From: Geodermatophilus marinus
Lineage (GTDB): Bacteria; Actinomycetota; Actinomycetes; Mycobacteriales; Geodermatophilaceae
Reading direction: 5' to 3'
DNA: 64,000 nucleotides
NCBI RefSeq assembly: GCF_003428645.1
Contig: NZ_QVQH01000022.1
Coordinates: 1-64,000, forward strand
In this document: positions 18,464 to 27,147 of the stretch, piece after piece
Numbering within the stretch: the stretch's first letter is position 1
Layout: each line of letters begins with the position of its first letter
Position numbers and translations under genes: made by a program
Notes under the pieces: generated by a model
What the model saw: only the letters and a program-made list of their open reading frames with translations
What the model was told of the DNA's origin: nothing
The model's database searches: none

Positions 18464-18637
18464 ATGTCCTGCACCCAGTGCGGCGCCCTCGCGCAGGCCG
18501 GCCGGTTCTGCGTCGGCTGCGGCCGCGCCGTGCCCCCGCGGGAGACCCCGCGCCCGCGCTCCCCGCTCGTCGACGAGCTCACCCAGCCGGTGCTGCGGCT
18601 CGACCGGCCGGGCAAGCCCGCCGTCCCGGCGCGGTGA
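18464..18637 (+). CDS. Small zinc-ribbon protein (57 residues)
   Basis: The ATG at 18464 follows an AGGAGG ribosome site at 18454-18459 and gives a 57-residue product ending in TGA at 18635-18637. Residues 1-20 carry two CxxC pairs (C3, C6, C16, C19), the pattern of a one-finger zinc ribbon. The remainder is Pro/Arg-rich. It is probably a soluble metal-binding or nucleic-acid/protein-docking protein. It stands between the Nudix and ferritin-like genes with no clear operon. Confidence 0.7.
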   Translation: MSCTQCGALAQAGRFCVGCGRAVPPRETPRPRSPLVDELTQPVLRLDRPGKPAVPAR

Positions 18638-18669
18638 GCCCCGGGCGGGCGTGACGCGTCTCACCGCTA

Positions 18670-18682
18670 GCAAGGCGCTTGC
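18670..18682 (+). promoter_or_regulatory. Inverted repeat upstream of the ferritin-like gene
   Basis: GCAAG-GCG-CTTGC is a perfect 5-bp dyad; with the flanking TA and AG it nearly extends to seven pairs. It lies about 60 bases before the GTG start at 18743, a typical operator position. No adjacent repressor gene is seen. Confidence 0.35.
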
Positions 18683-18742
18683 AGCAGGCAGCACCTGGGC
18701 ACCCACTCCGACGTCAGGTCATCCCCGAAGTCTGGAGCCCCC

Positions 18743-19720
18743 GTGACCGACACGATCCGTCCCACCCTCACCTCGACCGTCGTCGAGCAGCTGCGGGCCC
18801 TCGTCCTGCTGACCCAGACCGAGGAGCAGGTCGCCCGCACCCGCGTGGCGCAGGCCCGCACCGACGCGGTCCGCCGCGAGCTGCAGCAGAACGCCGACCA
18901 CGCCGCCGAGCGCACCCGCGCCCTCACCGAGCAGCTGCGCGCGCTCGGTGGCGTGCCGGACGTCGTGACGCCCGCCCTCGGCCGGCTGGCCGCGCTGCTC
19001 AAGGCCGGCGTCGAGCAGGCCGAGCCGCTCGACGAGGCGCTGCTGCAGGACCTGCAGCTCGAGCACCAGCTGCTCGACCGCGCCACCTACCTGAAGGTGC
19101 TCGCCGAGCAGGCCGAGCTGCCCGCGGTGCAGCGCCTGGCCGAGCGGCTGGTCACCGCCCACCGGGCCACCGTCGAGTGGCTGACCGTCGTCCTCGCCGA
19201 GCACGCCATGGGCGGGCCGGCCGCGCTGCGGCCGACGCCGTTCCAGTGGGTGGCCGGCACGGCCGCCCGCGCCGCCAACGCGCCGGTGCGGTTCGTCGCC
19301 GACCGCGTCAACGTGGCCATCGACAGCGCCCAGCAGCAGCGCGACAAGCTGGGCGCCGTGGCCGGCAAGGCCGGGTCGTTCTCCGACGCCGTCCGGGAGA
19401 CCCTCACCGTCGGTCGCAGCGCGTCGCTGCGCCGGGCCGAGCGGATCGCCCGCCGCGACGGCCACCGCGAGGCCGCCGAGGCCGCCAAGGCCGCCCGCGA
19501 GGAGCTCGGCGACGTGACCGCCGACGAGCTGCCGGTCAAGGGCTACGACTCGCTGTCCACCCAGGACGCGGTCAAGGCGGTCAAGGGGCTGACCAGCCCG
19601 CACGAGCTGCGCGTGGTGATCCGCTACGAGGAGACCCACAAGAACCGCTCGGGCGTCATCAGCGCCACGCAGACCCGGCTGGCCGACCTGGCCAAGGAGG
19701 CCGTGGGCATCGACGGCTGA
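18743..19720 (+). CDS. Ferritin-like domain protein, helical
   Basis: A 325-residue, largely helical protein rich in Ala, Glu, Arg and Leu. Residues 1 to about 160 read like a four-helix ferritin-like bundle, with EQVARTRVAQARTD followed by QLEHQLLDRATYLKVLAEQA and VTAHRATVEWLTVVLAEHA carrying E/H residues. The C-terminal half (PVRFVADRVNV and GYDSLSTQDAVKAVKGL, ending near ETHKNRSGVIS) is charged. There is no signal peptide. It could bind metal or protect against oxidants, but the iron ligands cannot be assigned with certainty. A strong terminator follows. Confidence 0.75.
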   Translation: MTDTIRPTLTSTVVEQLRALVLLTQTEEQVARTRVAQARTDAVRRELQQNADHAAERTRALTEQLRALGGVPDVVTPALGRLAALLKAGVEQAEPLDEALLQDLQLEHQLLDRATYLKVLAEQAELPAVQRLAERLVTAHRATVEWLTVVLAEHAMGGPAALRPTPFQWVAGTAARAANAPVRFVADRVNVAIDSAQQQRDKLGAVAGKAGSFSDAVRETLTVGRSASLRRAERIARRDGHREAAEAAKAAREELGDVTADELPVKGYDSLSTQDAVKAVKGLTSPHELRVVIRYEETHKNRSGVISATQTRLADLAKEAVGIDG

Positions 19721-19786
19721 GCCCGGCGACGGCCGGAGCGCCGCAGCGGCGAGCCGGGCACGGCCCGCTCGCGCACCGTGAGCACG

Positions 19787-19824
19787 CCGCGGACCCGCAC
19801 CCCCGATCGGGTGCGGGTCCGCGG
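19787..19824 (+). terminator. Strong hairpin terminator after the ferritin-like gene
   Basis: A 16-bp perfect stem (CCGCGGACCCGCACCC with its complement) closes a 6-base loop and is followed by a pyrimidine-rich stretch. It lies 66 bases past the stop at 19720. Confidence 0.8.
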
Positions 19825-19887
19825 CTCCTCCCCGTCCGGCCGGCCGGCGCGTTCGACCGCGTCCTCCCGGCCGGGGAAGCTGGAGCA

Positions 19888-20328
19888 ATGGACAGCATCA
19901 CCCCGGACGAACTCGAGCAGGAGTTCTCCCTGAGCACCGCGGTCACCCGGCTGGACTTCCTCAGCCGCCGCGACAGCGGTGCCACCACGCTCAACACCGC
20001 CGCCGAGGTCGACGCCGAGGACTGGAGCACCTTCAAGGACGCCGCGACCTCGCTGGACGTGCCCGAGTCCCTGGAGCTGCTCGCCCTCGGCGAGGTCGTC
20101 GCCCGCAAGGCGCACGACAGCCAGCTGGTCGGCTTCCGCGCGGCCCTGCGCGGCGGGGCGAGCTGGACCCAGATCGCCGCCGCCCTCGGCCTGACGCCGC
20201 AGCAGGCGTGGACCTCCTACACCGAGCTCATCGCCCGGCACGAGCGCGCGCAGGTGCTCGACGCCGACGCCGCCTCCGCGGCCCGCGAGCTGGCCGGGGC
20301 CCGCCCGGAGGGCGGGACGGTCAGCTGA
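19888..20328 (+). CDS. Conserved hypothetical protein with an HTH-like segment
   Basis: A 146-residue acidic, helical protein. The segment WTQIAAALGLTPQQAWTSY near residues 92-110 looks like a sigma-region-4 or Xre-like helix-turn-helix, so DNA binding is possible. The ATG at 19888 follows GGAG. Its stop overlaps the stop of the convergent DUF427 gene by eight bases. No family is recognised with confidence. Confidence 0.75.
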   Translation: MDSITPDELEQEFSLSTAVTRLDFLSRRDSGATTLNTAAEVDAEDWSTFKDAATSLDVPESLELLALGEVVARKAHDSQLVGFRAALRGGASWTQIAAALGLTPQQAWTSYTELIARHERAQVLDADAASAARELAGARPEGGTVS

Positions 20329-20602
20329 CCTCGACGCCGCGCCAGAAGGCGACCCGCCCGGTGATCTCACGGGCGGCGTCCCGCGGCTCGGGGTAGTACC
20401 AGGCGGCGTCCGGGTTGCGCTGCCCGTCGACCTCCACGGTGTAGTACGACGCCGTCCCCTTCCACGGGCAGTACGTGTGCGTGCCCGACTCGCGCAGGAC
20501 GTCGTCCCGCACCGCGGCGCGGGGGAAGTAGGCGTTGCCCTCGACGGTGACGACGTCGTCGGACTCGGCGATCACGGTGCCGTTCCAGCGTGCGGTGGCC
20601 AT
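20321..20602 (-). CDS. DUF427 domain protein
   Basis: A 93-residue single-domain DUF427 protein starting MATARWNGTVIAES. Characteristic stretches are GNAYFPRAAV, the conserved CPWKGTASYY and AWYYPEPRDAA. The ATG at 20602 fits the family's usual N terminus; an upstream start at 20635 would read through terminator sequence. DUF427 proteins are small beta-folded proteins without an established reaction. Confidence 0.9.
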   Translation of the reverse strand: MATARWNGTVIAESDDVVTVEGNAYFPRAAVRDDVLRESGTHTYCPWKGTASYYTVEVDGQRNPDAAWYYPEPRDAAREITGRVAFWRGVEVS

Positions 20603-20614
20603 GCCCCCGGCAAC

Positions 20615-20653
20615 CGCCGGCGCCGGGCCGGGCATTCCGGCCCGGCGCCGGCG
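20615..20653 (-). terminator. Strong hairpin terminator of the cupin/FAD operon
   Basis: A 17-bp perfect stem (CGCCGGCGCCGGGCCGG with its complement) closes a 5-base loop just past the cupin stop at 20669 (minus strand). It would end the oxidoreductase-cupin transcript before the DUF427 gene. Confidence 0.8.
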
Positions 20654-20668
20654 TCCGGCGGCCCAGGC

Positions 20669-21034
20669 TCACCCGCCCTGCAGGTGCCGGACGACCTCCC
20701 CCAGCTGCTGGGACGGCGAGAAGTCCACGTACTCGCAGTCGGTCACCGCCTCCGGCGCGTGGCCGGGTGCCCAGTAGAACGCCTGGCCGGCCTCGTAGGT
20801 GGTGCTGCCGCCCTCGCCGTGCATCACCAGCCGCCCGCTGATCATGTACCCCCAGTGCGGGCAGGGGCACCGGTCGCCGGGCAGGCCGGCCAGGGCGGGG
20901 CGCAGGTCGGCACCGGCCGGCAGCCGCACCCAGGCGATGCTCATGTCACCGACGCGGTCGGTGCGGAACTCGACGCCGTCGCCCTCGATGGCCACGGGCA
21001 GGTCGGTCCGGTCGACGGTCTGCACGGTCCGCAC
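20669..21034 (-). CDS. Cupin-fold protein
   Basis: A 121-residue small beta-barrel protein. The first cupin motif is altered: CPCPHWGYMISGRLVMH supplies one His, and the second motif is YEAGQAFYWAPGHAPEA. The GTG at 21034 lies four bases after the stop of the FAD oxidoreductase gene, so the two are cotranscribed. It may bind a metal or modify a product of the oxidoreductase, but the reaction is unknown. Confidence 0.82.
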   Translation of the reverse strand: MRTVQTVDRTDLPVAIEGDGVEFRTDRVGDMSIAWVRLPAGADLRPALAGLPGDRCPCPHWGYMISGRLVMHGEGGSTTYEAGQAFYWAPGHAPEAVTDCEYVDFSPSQQLGEVVRHLQGG

Positions 21035-21038
21035 CCCC

Positions 21039-22409
21039 TCACGGCCGGATGTTCTGGTTCAGGTGGAACAGGTTGCCGGGGTCGTACCGGCGCTTGAGCT
21101 CGCGCAGCCGCTCGTGGTTCGCGCCGTAGTTCTCGGCCGCCTTGTGGGCGTCGTCGGCGGAGGCGAAGTTGGTGTACCCGCCGGGCGCGGAGTGCGGGGC
21201 GATCGCGGCGTGGTACTCGCGCACCCAGCGGACGTTGGCCTCGTTGTCGCCCGGGTCGGGCCACATGCCGGCGATCACGGCGGCGAACGAGGCGTCGCGG
21301 TGCCCGAACGCGGTCGCGTCCGAGGCGACGTCGTGGACCGCGCCGTTGATCGGGTACAGGTGCATCGTCGAGTTGACCACCGGCACCCGCGCGCCGTGCT
21401 CCACGTGCGCGGCGATCGCCGCGTCGGTGAGCTCGGTGACGAACGCGGCCTTCCAGTAGTGCTGCAGCCCGGGCGGGACCAGCGGGTCGAAGGCGCTGTT
21501 GAGCGCCGGGTAGGGCATCGGGCCCACGTGCTCGGCGACCGGGCGGGCGACCTGCCGGAACCGGTCGACCACGCGCTCGCCCTCGGCCGCCGAACCCGAC
21601 CAGCAGGAGACGACGGCGACGAAGGTGTCACCGACCCGGTCCTCCGGCACGAACGGCAGCGGCGGGGCGATCTGGAACGCCGGGAAACCGCCGTACTCCC
21701 GCGGGGCGTCGGCGATGAAGTCGCGGAAGAAGTCGAGCACCGCCGGCGCGTCGGCCAGCTCGAAGAACATCGGGCCGCCGTAGATCGTCCCGACCGGGTG
21801 GACCCGGTAGGTGAACGACGTGACGACGCCGAAGTTGCCGCCGCCGCCGCGCAGCGCCCAGAACAGGTCGGGCTCCTCCTCGGCGCTCGCGGTGACGACC
21901 GAGCCGTCCGCGGTGACCACCTCGGCGGCCAGCAGGTTGTCGCAGGACAGGCCGTAGCCGCGGCACAGGTAGCCGATCCCGCCGCCGAGGGTCAGCCCGC
22001 CGATCCCGGTGGTCGAGATGATGCCGCCGGTCGTGGCCAGCCCGGAGGCCGCCGTGGCGTCGTTGAACCGGCCCCACGTCGTGCCGCCCCCGGCGCGGGC
22101 GGTGCGCGCCTCCGGGTCGACGTCCACCGACTGCAGCAGCGACAGGTCGGCCACCACGGCGTCGTCCGCGGTGCCGAAGCCGGGGACGCTGTGCCCCCCG
22201 CCGCGGACGGCGAGCGCGCGGCCGGTCTCCGCGGCGTAGCGGACCGCGGCGGCCACGTCGTCGGGCCCGGCGCAGCGGACCACCACGTGCGGTCGCGCGT
22301 CGATCATCGCGTTGTAGACCCGGCGGGCCTCGTCGTAGTCGTCGTCGCCCGGCCGCACGACCCGGCCCCGCACGCGGTCGGCCAGCGTGCCCGGCAGCTG
22401 TGTGGTCAT
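21039..22409 (-). CDS. FAD-binding oxidoreductase (berberine-bridge/PCMH type)
   Basis: A flavoenzyme of about 456 residues in the vanillyl-alcohol-oxidase fold. The FAD-binding part carries RGGGHSVPGFG, whose His is the usual covalent flavin site, then GGLTLGGGIGYLCRGYGLSC. The C terminus NYGANHERLRELKRRYDPGN is the BBE-type ending. The ATG at 22409 follows a GAGGAGGG site. There is no Tat or Sec signal, so it acts in the cytoplasm. It heads an operon with the cupin and is divergent from a large LuxR regulator. The substrate (often alcohols, sugars or aromatics in this family) is not deducible. Confidence 0.92.
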   Translation of the reverse strand: MTTQLPGTLADRVRGRVVRPGDDDYDEARRVYNAMIDARPHVVVRCAGPDDVAAAVRYAAETGRALAVRGGGHSVPGFGTADDAVVADLSLLQSVDVDPEARTARAGGGTTWGRFNDATAASGLATTGGIISTTGIGGLTLGGGIGYLCRGYGLSCDNLLAAEVVTADGSVVTASAEEEPDLFWALRGGGGNFGVVTSFTYRVHPVGTIYGGPMFFELADAPAVLDFFRDFIADAPREYGGFPAFQIAPPLPFVPEDRVGDTFVAVVSCWSGSAAEGERVVDRFRQVARPVAEHVGPMPYPALNSAFDPLVPPGLQHYWKAAFVTELTDAAIAAHVEHGARVPVVNSTMHLYPINGAVHDVASDATAFGHRDASFAAVIAGMWPDPGDNEANVRWVREYHAAIAPHSAPGGYTNFASADDAHKAAENYGANHERLRELKRRYDPGNLFHLNQNIRP

Positions 22410-22464
22410 GTCCCCTCCTCGCTCTCCGGTGCCGCGACGGTAGGGAGGGCCGGGGGGTGCGCAC

Positions 22465-22519
22465 ATGACCAGAACTGCGGGGATCGCGGGGGACGGGGCG
22501 CATGGTCAGTTCTGGCCAT
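22465..22519. promoter_or_regulatory. 13-bp near-perfect inverted repeat between FAD oxidoreductase and LuxR genes
   Basis: ATGACCAGAACTG (22465-22477) and CAGTTCTGGCCAT (22507-22519) are inverted copies matching at 12 of 13 positions, separated by 29 bases. They lie in the 147-base divergent intergenic region. Their placement suggests paired operator half-sites for the LuxR-type regulator, acting on the oxidoreductase promoter. Confidence 0.55.
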
Positions 22520-22556
22520 CGACAGCCCGGGGAGGAGGGGGCTAGCGTCCGGGAGG

Positions 22557-25496
22557 GTGTCCGGCTGGACGCCGCCCGCGCTGCCGGCGCGCTGGGCCGC
22601 GGCCGCGCGCCCGCCCCTCGTCGGCCGGCGCACGGAGATCGCCGTGGTGGAGGCCGCGTGGGACGCGGTGACCGGCGGCGCCCGCCAGGTCGTCCTCCTC
22701 GGCGGGGAACCCGGGGCGGGCAAGTCGCGGCTGCTCGCCGAGCTCTGCTGCACGCTGCACGGCCGCGGTGCCGCGGTGCTCCTCGGCGGGTGCGTCGAGG
22801 AGCTCGGCCCGCCCTACCAGCCGTTCGTCGAGCCGGCCGAGGCGCTGCTGTCCGGCCCGTGGGCGGGTGCGCGGCGGGACGCGCTCGCCCGGCTCGCGGG
22901 CCGGGTCGCGGTCGCCGACGGCCCGGAGCCCGACGGCCGGCGGGAGCTGTTCGAGGCCGCCGCGGCCGCGGTCCGGGCGCTGGCCGCGACCCGGCCGGTC
23001 GTCCTCGCCCTGGAGGACCTGCACTGGGCGGGCACGGCCGGGCTGCAGCTGCTCGGCCACCTCGTGCGGCGGACGGCGGAGTGCCCCCTGCTGGTGCTGG
23101 CCACCCACCGGACGACCGCGCCCGAGCGGTCGGCGGAGCTGACCGGCGCGATCGCCGCGCTGTACCGGCTCGACGGCGTCCGGCGGCTGGACCTGCCCGG
23201 GCTGCCCACCGAGGCCGTCGCGGAGTACCTGGCCGCCGAGGCGGGGCTGGCGCCGCACCGGGCGCGGGCCGCGGCCCCGCTGCTGCGGGACCTCACCGGC
23301 GGCAACCCGTTCCTCCTCCGGGAGCTGGTGCGCGAGGGGGCCGGCCGGGGCACCCCGCCGGACGCGGTCCCCGCGACGCCGCTGTCGGTGCGCGACATGG
23401 TCGCCAGCCGGCTGGACCGGCTCACCACGCCGGAGCGGCAGACCCTCGAGCTGGCCGCCGTCGTGGGGGAGGAGCCCGACCCCGCCACGGTCCTCGCGGT
23501 CTCCTCCTGGGCCGCCGACACCACCCTGGCCGCCCTCGACACCGCGGTCTCCTTCGGGCTGCTGGAGCCGGCCGGGGCGGTCTTCCGGTTCCCGCACGCC
23601 CTGGCCCGGCAGGCGGTGCTCGACCTGATGCCGGCCACCCGCCGGGCCCGGGAGCACCTCCGGGTCGCCGGGGTCCTGGAGGCCGGCGGGCCGGGCGATG
23701 GTGCCCCGGGGAGCGGTGCGCCGGGCAACGGCGCGCCGCCGGGTCGGCGCACCCAGCGGCTGGCCCACCACTACGCCGAGGCCGCGGCGCTCGGCTGCGT
23801 CGACCAGGCGGTCCGGTACCTGACGGAGGCGGCGCAGGCGGCCTCGCGCAGCCTCGCCCACGAGGACGCCGCCCGGTGGCTGGAGCGGGCGGCGGGGCTG
23901 TCCGCCGACGCCCGGCACCCGCTGCTGCTGGCGGCCGCGCGCAGCCACCTGCTCGGCGGCGACTCGACCCGCGCGCGGGAGCTGTTCGCCGAGGTCGCCG
24001 GCTCGGCCGACCCGCGGGTGCGGCTCGAGGCGGCCATCGGCTTCGAGGCGGCGTCCTGGCGCCCCGGGCTGCTCGGGCACCGCGCGGTGGAGATGCTCAC
24101 CGGCGCGCTGCAGGCGGTGCCGCACGAGGCCTCCGACCCGCTCTACGTGCGGGCGCTCGCCGGCCTCGGCCGGGCCCTGGCGTTCACCGGGGCCACCGCG
24201 CAGTCCGCCGAGCTCGGCCGGCGCTCCGTGGCGCTGGCCCGGGACCTCGGCGACGAGGCGCTGCTCGCCGACGTGCTGGCGGCGAGCCTGTGGAACGGGC
24301 TGGGCCCGGCCGAGGCCCCCGGGAAGCTGGCGCGGGCGACCGAGGTGGTCCGGCTGGCCCGGCGGACCGGCACGCTCGGGCACGTGGGGCCGGCGTCCTT
24401 CTGGCGGGCCGCCATGTCCTACGTCCGGGGCGCACCCCAGGACCTCGCGGAGGCGCACGAGGACGTGCGGTCCGTGGTGCGGGCGACGGGGGAGCTCTAC
24501 CACGAGTACGTGGGCGGGTGCATCGAGTACGGCCGCCGGTTCGCCGTGGGCGACCTCCCGGGAGCCGACCGGACCTGCGCGCGGCTGCTGGAGCTGGGGG
24601 AGTCCTTCGGCACCGACGACACGGAGGGCAGCTACGGGGTCCAGGCCTACATGGTGCGGCGGGAGTCCGGCGCGCTGGCCGCGGTGCGGCCGCTGCTGCG
24701 CGGGGACGAGGCGCCGGAGGAGCACTGGGCGCCGGGGCTGCTCGCGCTCTACACGGAGCTCGGTCTCGACGGGCCGGCGGCGCGGCTGCTCGGCTGGCTG
24801 CTCGACGGCCGGCTGGAGCGGTACGCGGACTCCGCGCAGTGGCCCGGCGTGCTCGCCTTCCTGGTCGAGGCCGCGCTGCACCTGGGGGACGACGCGGCGC
24901 TGACCCGGCTGCGGCCCCGGATGGCCGAGTACGCGGGGACGAACCTGCTCGCCGGTCAGTTCGTCGCCGTCTTCGGCAGCGCCGACCGCTACCTCGGGGA
25001 GATCGACTCCGCGCGGGGGCGGGGGTCCGCCGAGGCGCTGCTGGAGTCGGCCGTCGCGATGGACACCCGGATGGGGGCCACGCTGCACCGGGCGCAGAGC
25101 CTGGCCGCCCTGGCCGCGCACCTGCGGCGCGCCGGCGCCCCGGCCCGCCGGGTGCAGGAGGCCGCCGAGGAGGCGCGGCGGCCGGCGCGGGAGCTCGGGC
25201 TGCGGCGGGTCCTGGCCGCGCTGGACCGGATCGGCCCGCCGGAGCAGCCCCGCGGGGCGGACGGGCGGCCGCCGTCCCGCCCGGCCGGCCTCACCGAGCG
25301 GGAGGCCGAGGTGCTCCGGCTGGTGGGCGAGGGCCTGCTCAACCGGGAGATCTCGGCGCGCCTGGTGATCAGCGAGAACACGGTCGCCAACCACGTCCGC
25401 AGCATCCTGGCCAAGACGGGCAGCGGGAACCGCACGCAGGCGGCGCGCTACGCGGCCACCCACGGGCTGCTCGACGGGTCAGACGGCGGCCAGTGA
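22557..25496 (+). CDS. Large ATP-binding LuxR-family regulator (LAL type)
   Basis: A regulator of about 979 residues. An AAA-type ATPase domain has Walker A GGEPGAGKS at residues 49-57 and a Walker B-like VVLALEDLHWAG. A long helical repeat region (residues ~380-890) resembles TPR-type ligand sensing. A LuxR helix-turn-helix lies at about 912-957 (LTEREAEVLRLVGEGL, then ISENTVANHVRSIL). The GTG at 22557 is taken as start, since upstream sequence in frame runs through the divergent promoter. Its 3' end overlaps the convergent DUF4242 gene by 18 bases. It probably activates the divergent FAD oxidoreductase operon. Confidence 0.92.
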   Translation: MSGWTPPALPARWAAAARPPLVGRRTEIAVVEAAWDAVTGGARQVVLLGGEPGAGKSRLLAELCCTLHGRGAAVLLGGCVEELGPPYQPFVEPAEALLSGPWAGARRDALARLAGRVAVADGPEPDGRRELFEAAAAAVRALAATRPVVLALEDLHWAGTAGLQLLGHLVRRTAECPLLVLATHRTTAPERSAELTGAIAALYRLDGVRRLDLPGLPTEAVAEYLAAEAGLAPHRARAAAPLLRDLTGGNPFLLRELVREGAGRGTPPDAVPATPLSVRDMVASRLDRLTTPERQTLELAAVVGEEPDPATVLAVSSWAADTTLAALDTAVSFGLLEPAGAVFRFPHALARQAVLDLMPATRRAREHLRVAGVLEAGGPGDGAPGSGAPGNGAPPGRRTQRLAHHYAEAAALGCVDQAVRYLTEAAQAASRSLAHEDAARWLERAAGLSADARHPLLLAAARSHLLGGDSTRARELFAEVAGSADPRVRLEAAIGFEAASWRPGLLGHRAVEMLTGALQAVPHEASDPLYVRALAGLGRALAFTGATAQSAELGRRSVALARDLGDEALLADVLAASLWNGLGPAEAPGKLARATEVVRLARRTGTLGHVGPASFWRAAMSYVRGAPQDLAEAHEDVRSVVRATGELYHEYVGGCIEYGRRFAVGDLPGADRTCARLLELGESFGTDDTEGSYGVQAYMVRRESGALAAVRPLLRGDEAPEEHWAPGLLALYTELGLDGPAARLLGWLLDGRLERYADSAQWPGVLAFLVEAALHLGDDAALTRLRPRMAEYAGTNLLAGQFVAVFGSADRYLGEIDSARGRGSAEALLESAVAMDTRMGATLHRAQSLAALAAHLRRAGAPARRVQEAAEEARRPARELGLRRVLAALDRIGPPEQPRGADGRPPSRPAGLTEREAEVLRLVGEGLLNREISARLVISENTVANHVRSILAKTGSGNRTQAARYAATHGLLDGSDGGQ

Positions 25497-25748
25497 CCCG
25501 TCCGGCCGCACCGTGGCGGTCAGCTCGACGACCACGTCGGCCGGCAGGCCGGCCCGGACGGCGGCCCGCCGGATGGCGTCGGCGGTGGGCGCCTCGTAGA
25601 GGCAGTAGGTCTTGCGCTTGTCGGCGGAGAGGAACGAGTACAGCCAGCGCACCCCCTCCTCGTCGTTGACCTGGTTGACGCCGTCGGCGGCCTCGGCGCT
25701 GACCTCGAGGGCATCGGCGAACCGGCGCTCGATCATGAAGACGGGCAT
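25479..25748 (-). CDS. DUF4242 family small protein
   Basis: An 89-residue ferredoxin-fold-like protein beginning MPVFMIERRFAD and containing KRKTYCLYEAPTADAIRRAA, both typical of DUF4242. A Streptomyces member of this family (SCO4226) is reported to bind nickel; metal binding here is inference. It is monocistronic and its stop lies inside the 3' end of the convergent LuxR gene. Confidence 0.88.
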   Translation of the reverse strand: MPVFMIERRFADALEVSAEAADGVNQVNDEEGVRWLYSFLSADKRKTYCLYEAPTADAIRRAAVRAGLPADVVVELTATVRPDGSLAAV

Positions 25749-25822
25749 GGCAGGACCTCCCGGTCCGGGCGGCGACCGTCCCCCGACCGTACCGACGTCT
25801 CCGCAGGTGGCACAGGGGCCGG

Positions 25823-26206
25823 TCAGTGGTGGAGCAGCGCGAAGGTGGCCACCGCGTGCACCAGCGCCCGCCCCTCCTGCTCCACGTCGGCCTCGCAGAC
25901 GGTCAGGTGCTCGCCCCGGGTGCGGACCCGCGCGGTCACCTCCATCGCCCCGGGCCTGCCCGGGCGGAGGTAGGTGACGGTGAGCTGGCTGGTCGCCGGG
26001 ACGTCGTGGTCCTCGGTGGTGCTGCGCACGGCCCGGCCCATCGCCGTGTCGACCAGCGTGGCCAGCACGCCGCCGTGCACGGTGCCGGCCGGGTTCAGGT
26101 GCTCCTCGCGGGCGGTGAACCCCAGGTGGGCGGCACCGTCGTCGGCACGGGTCACGACGGCGCCGAGCCGTCCGGCGAAGCCCTCGGGGTCGGTCGAGTC
26201 GGTCAC
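25823..26206 (-). CDS. PaaI-type hotdog thioesterase
   Basis: A single hotdog-fold protein of about 127 residues. The helix carrying the catalytic region reads NPAGTVHGGVLATLVDTAMG, characteristic of PaaI/YbgC-like acyl-CoA thioesterases. The C-terminal strands are LTVTYLRPGRPG and CEADVEQEGRALVHAVATF. The GTG at 26206 gives the usual family length; the longer open frame upstream is not coding. It probably hydrolyses an acyl- or aryl-CoA in the cytoplasm. Confidence 0.9.
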   Translation of the reverse strand: MTDSTDPEGFAGRLGAVVTRADDGAAHLGFTAREEHLNPAGTVHGGVLATLVDTAMGRAVRSTTEDHDVPATSQLTVTYLRPGRPGAMEVTARVRTRGEHLTVCEADVEQEGRALVHAVATFALLHH

Positions 26207-26426
26207 CCGCGGCCCCCTACCCGCGGGCGGCCCCGGCCACGCGCGCACGCCGGCGGTGGCCGCCCGGTGTGGCAGCTCCTCCCCGGTGGTGGCACGGTTC
26301 GGCGTGACGGCGCGGCGCGGGGCCGCCGATCCCCCGCCGACGCGCCGGTGTCCGAGGAGTTGCCGCTGTCGCGCACGGAGGTGTCCGCATGAGGTCCGGA
26401 ACGATCCGCGCCGGGGGGTGCAGGCC

Positions 26427-27116
26427 GTGAGCGTCCCGGGGACCCTGCCCTGGTGGGAGGACGGCGAGCGGTTGTTCGCCACCGCGCTGGGCCGGCTGAC
26501 CGACGAGGAGTTCGACGCGCCGACGCTGCTGCCCGGCTGGGACCGCCGGCACGTGCTCGGCCACGTCGCCCGCAACGCCGACGCGCTGGTCAACCTGCTC
26601 ACCTGGGCGCGCACGGGCGTCGAGACGCCCATGTACCCCTCGACCGGCGCGCGGGACGCCGGGATCGCCGAGGCGGCCGCGCTGGACCCGCCGGTGCTGC
26701 GCGCCGAGGTGCTGGACGCGACGCGCCGGCTGGCCGAGGCGGTCCGCACGCTGCCGGAGGACCGCTGGTCGGCCCCGGTGCGCACCGCGCAGGGCCGCGA
26801 GGTGCCGGCCGCCGAGGTGCCGTGGATGCGCTGCCGGGAGGTGTACGTGCACGCGGTCGACCTCGACGCGGGCGTCGGTTTCGAGGACGTCGACGACGAG
26901 GTGCAGGCCGCGATGGTCGACGACGTGTTCCGCATGTGGGACCGCCGCGACGCGGTGCCCGACGTCGTGGTGTTCGCCGGCGACCGGGAGTGGGGGACCG
27001 GGGCGGTCGCCGTGTCCGGCCCGCTCCCGGCGGTGACCGCCTGGCTGACCGGGCGCTCGGCCGGTGACGGGCTGCAGGCCGACGGCGGGATCCCGGCGGT
27101 GCCGGTCTGGCTGTGA
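26427..27116 (+). CDS. Maleylpyruvate isomerase family mycothiol-dependent enzyme
   Basis: A DinB-fold protein of about 229 residues. The metal-binding triad of mycothiol-dependent maleylpyruvate isomerases is visible: H46 in RRHVLGHVARNADAL, and E138 and H142 in REVYVHAVDLDAG. A C-terminal SCP-like region follows (VVVFAGDREWGTGAVAV). The GTG at 26427 is chosen; another GTG nine bases upstream is possible. It would use mycothiol, the actinobacterial thiol, in isomerisation or transfer. The substrate is not defined by context. Confidence 0.88.
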   Translation: MSVPGTLPWWEDGERLFATALGRLTDEEFDAPTLLPGWDRRHVLGHVARNADALVNLLTWARTGVETPMYPSTGARDAGIAEAAALDPPVLRAEVLDATRRLAEAVRTLPEDRWSAPVRTAQGREVPAAEVPWMRCREVYVHAVDLDAGVGFEDVDDEVQAAMVDDVFRMWDRRDAVPDVVVFAGDREWGTGAVAVSGPLPAVTAWLTGRSAGDGLQADGGIPAVPVWL

Positions 27117-27147
27117 CGCCGGGACGGCGCCCGGGCGGGGCCGGCGG

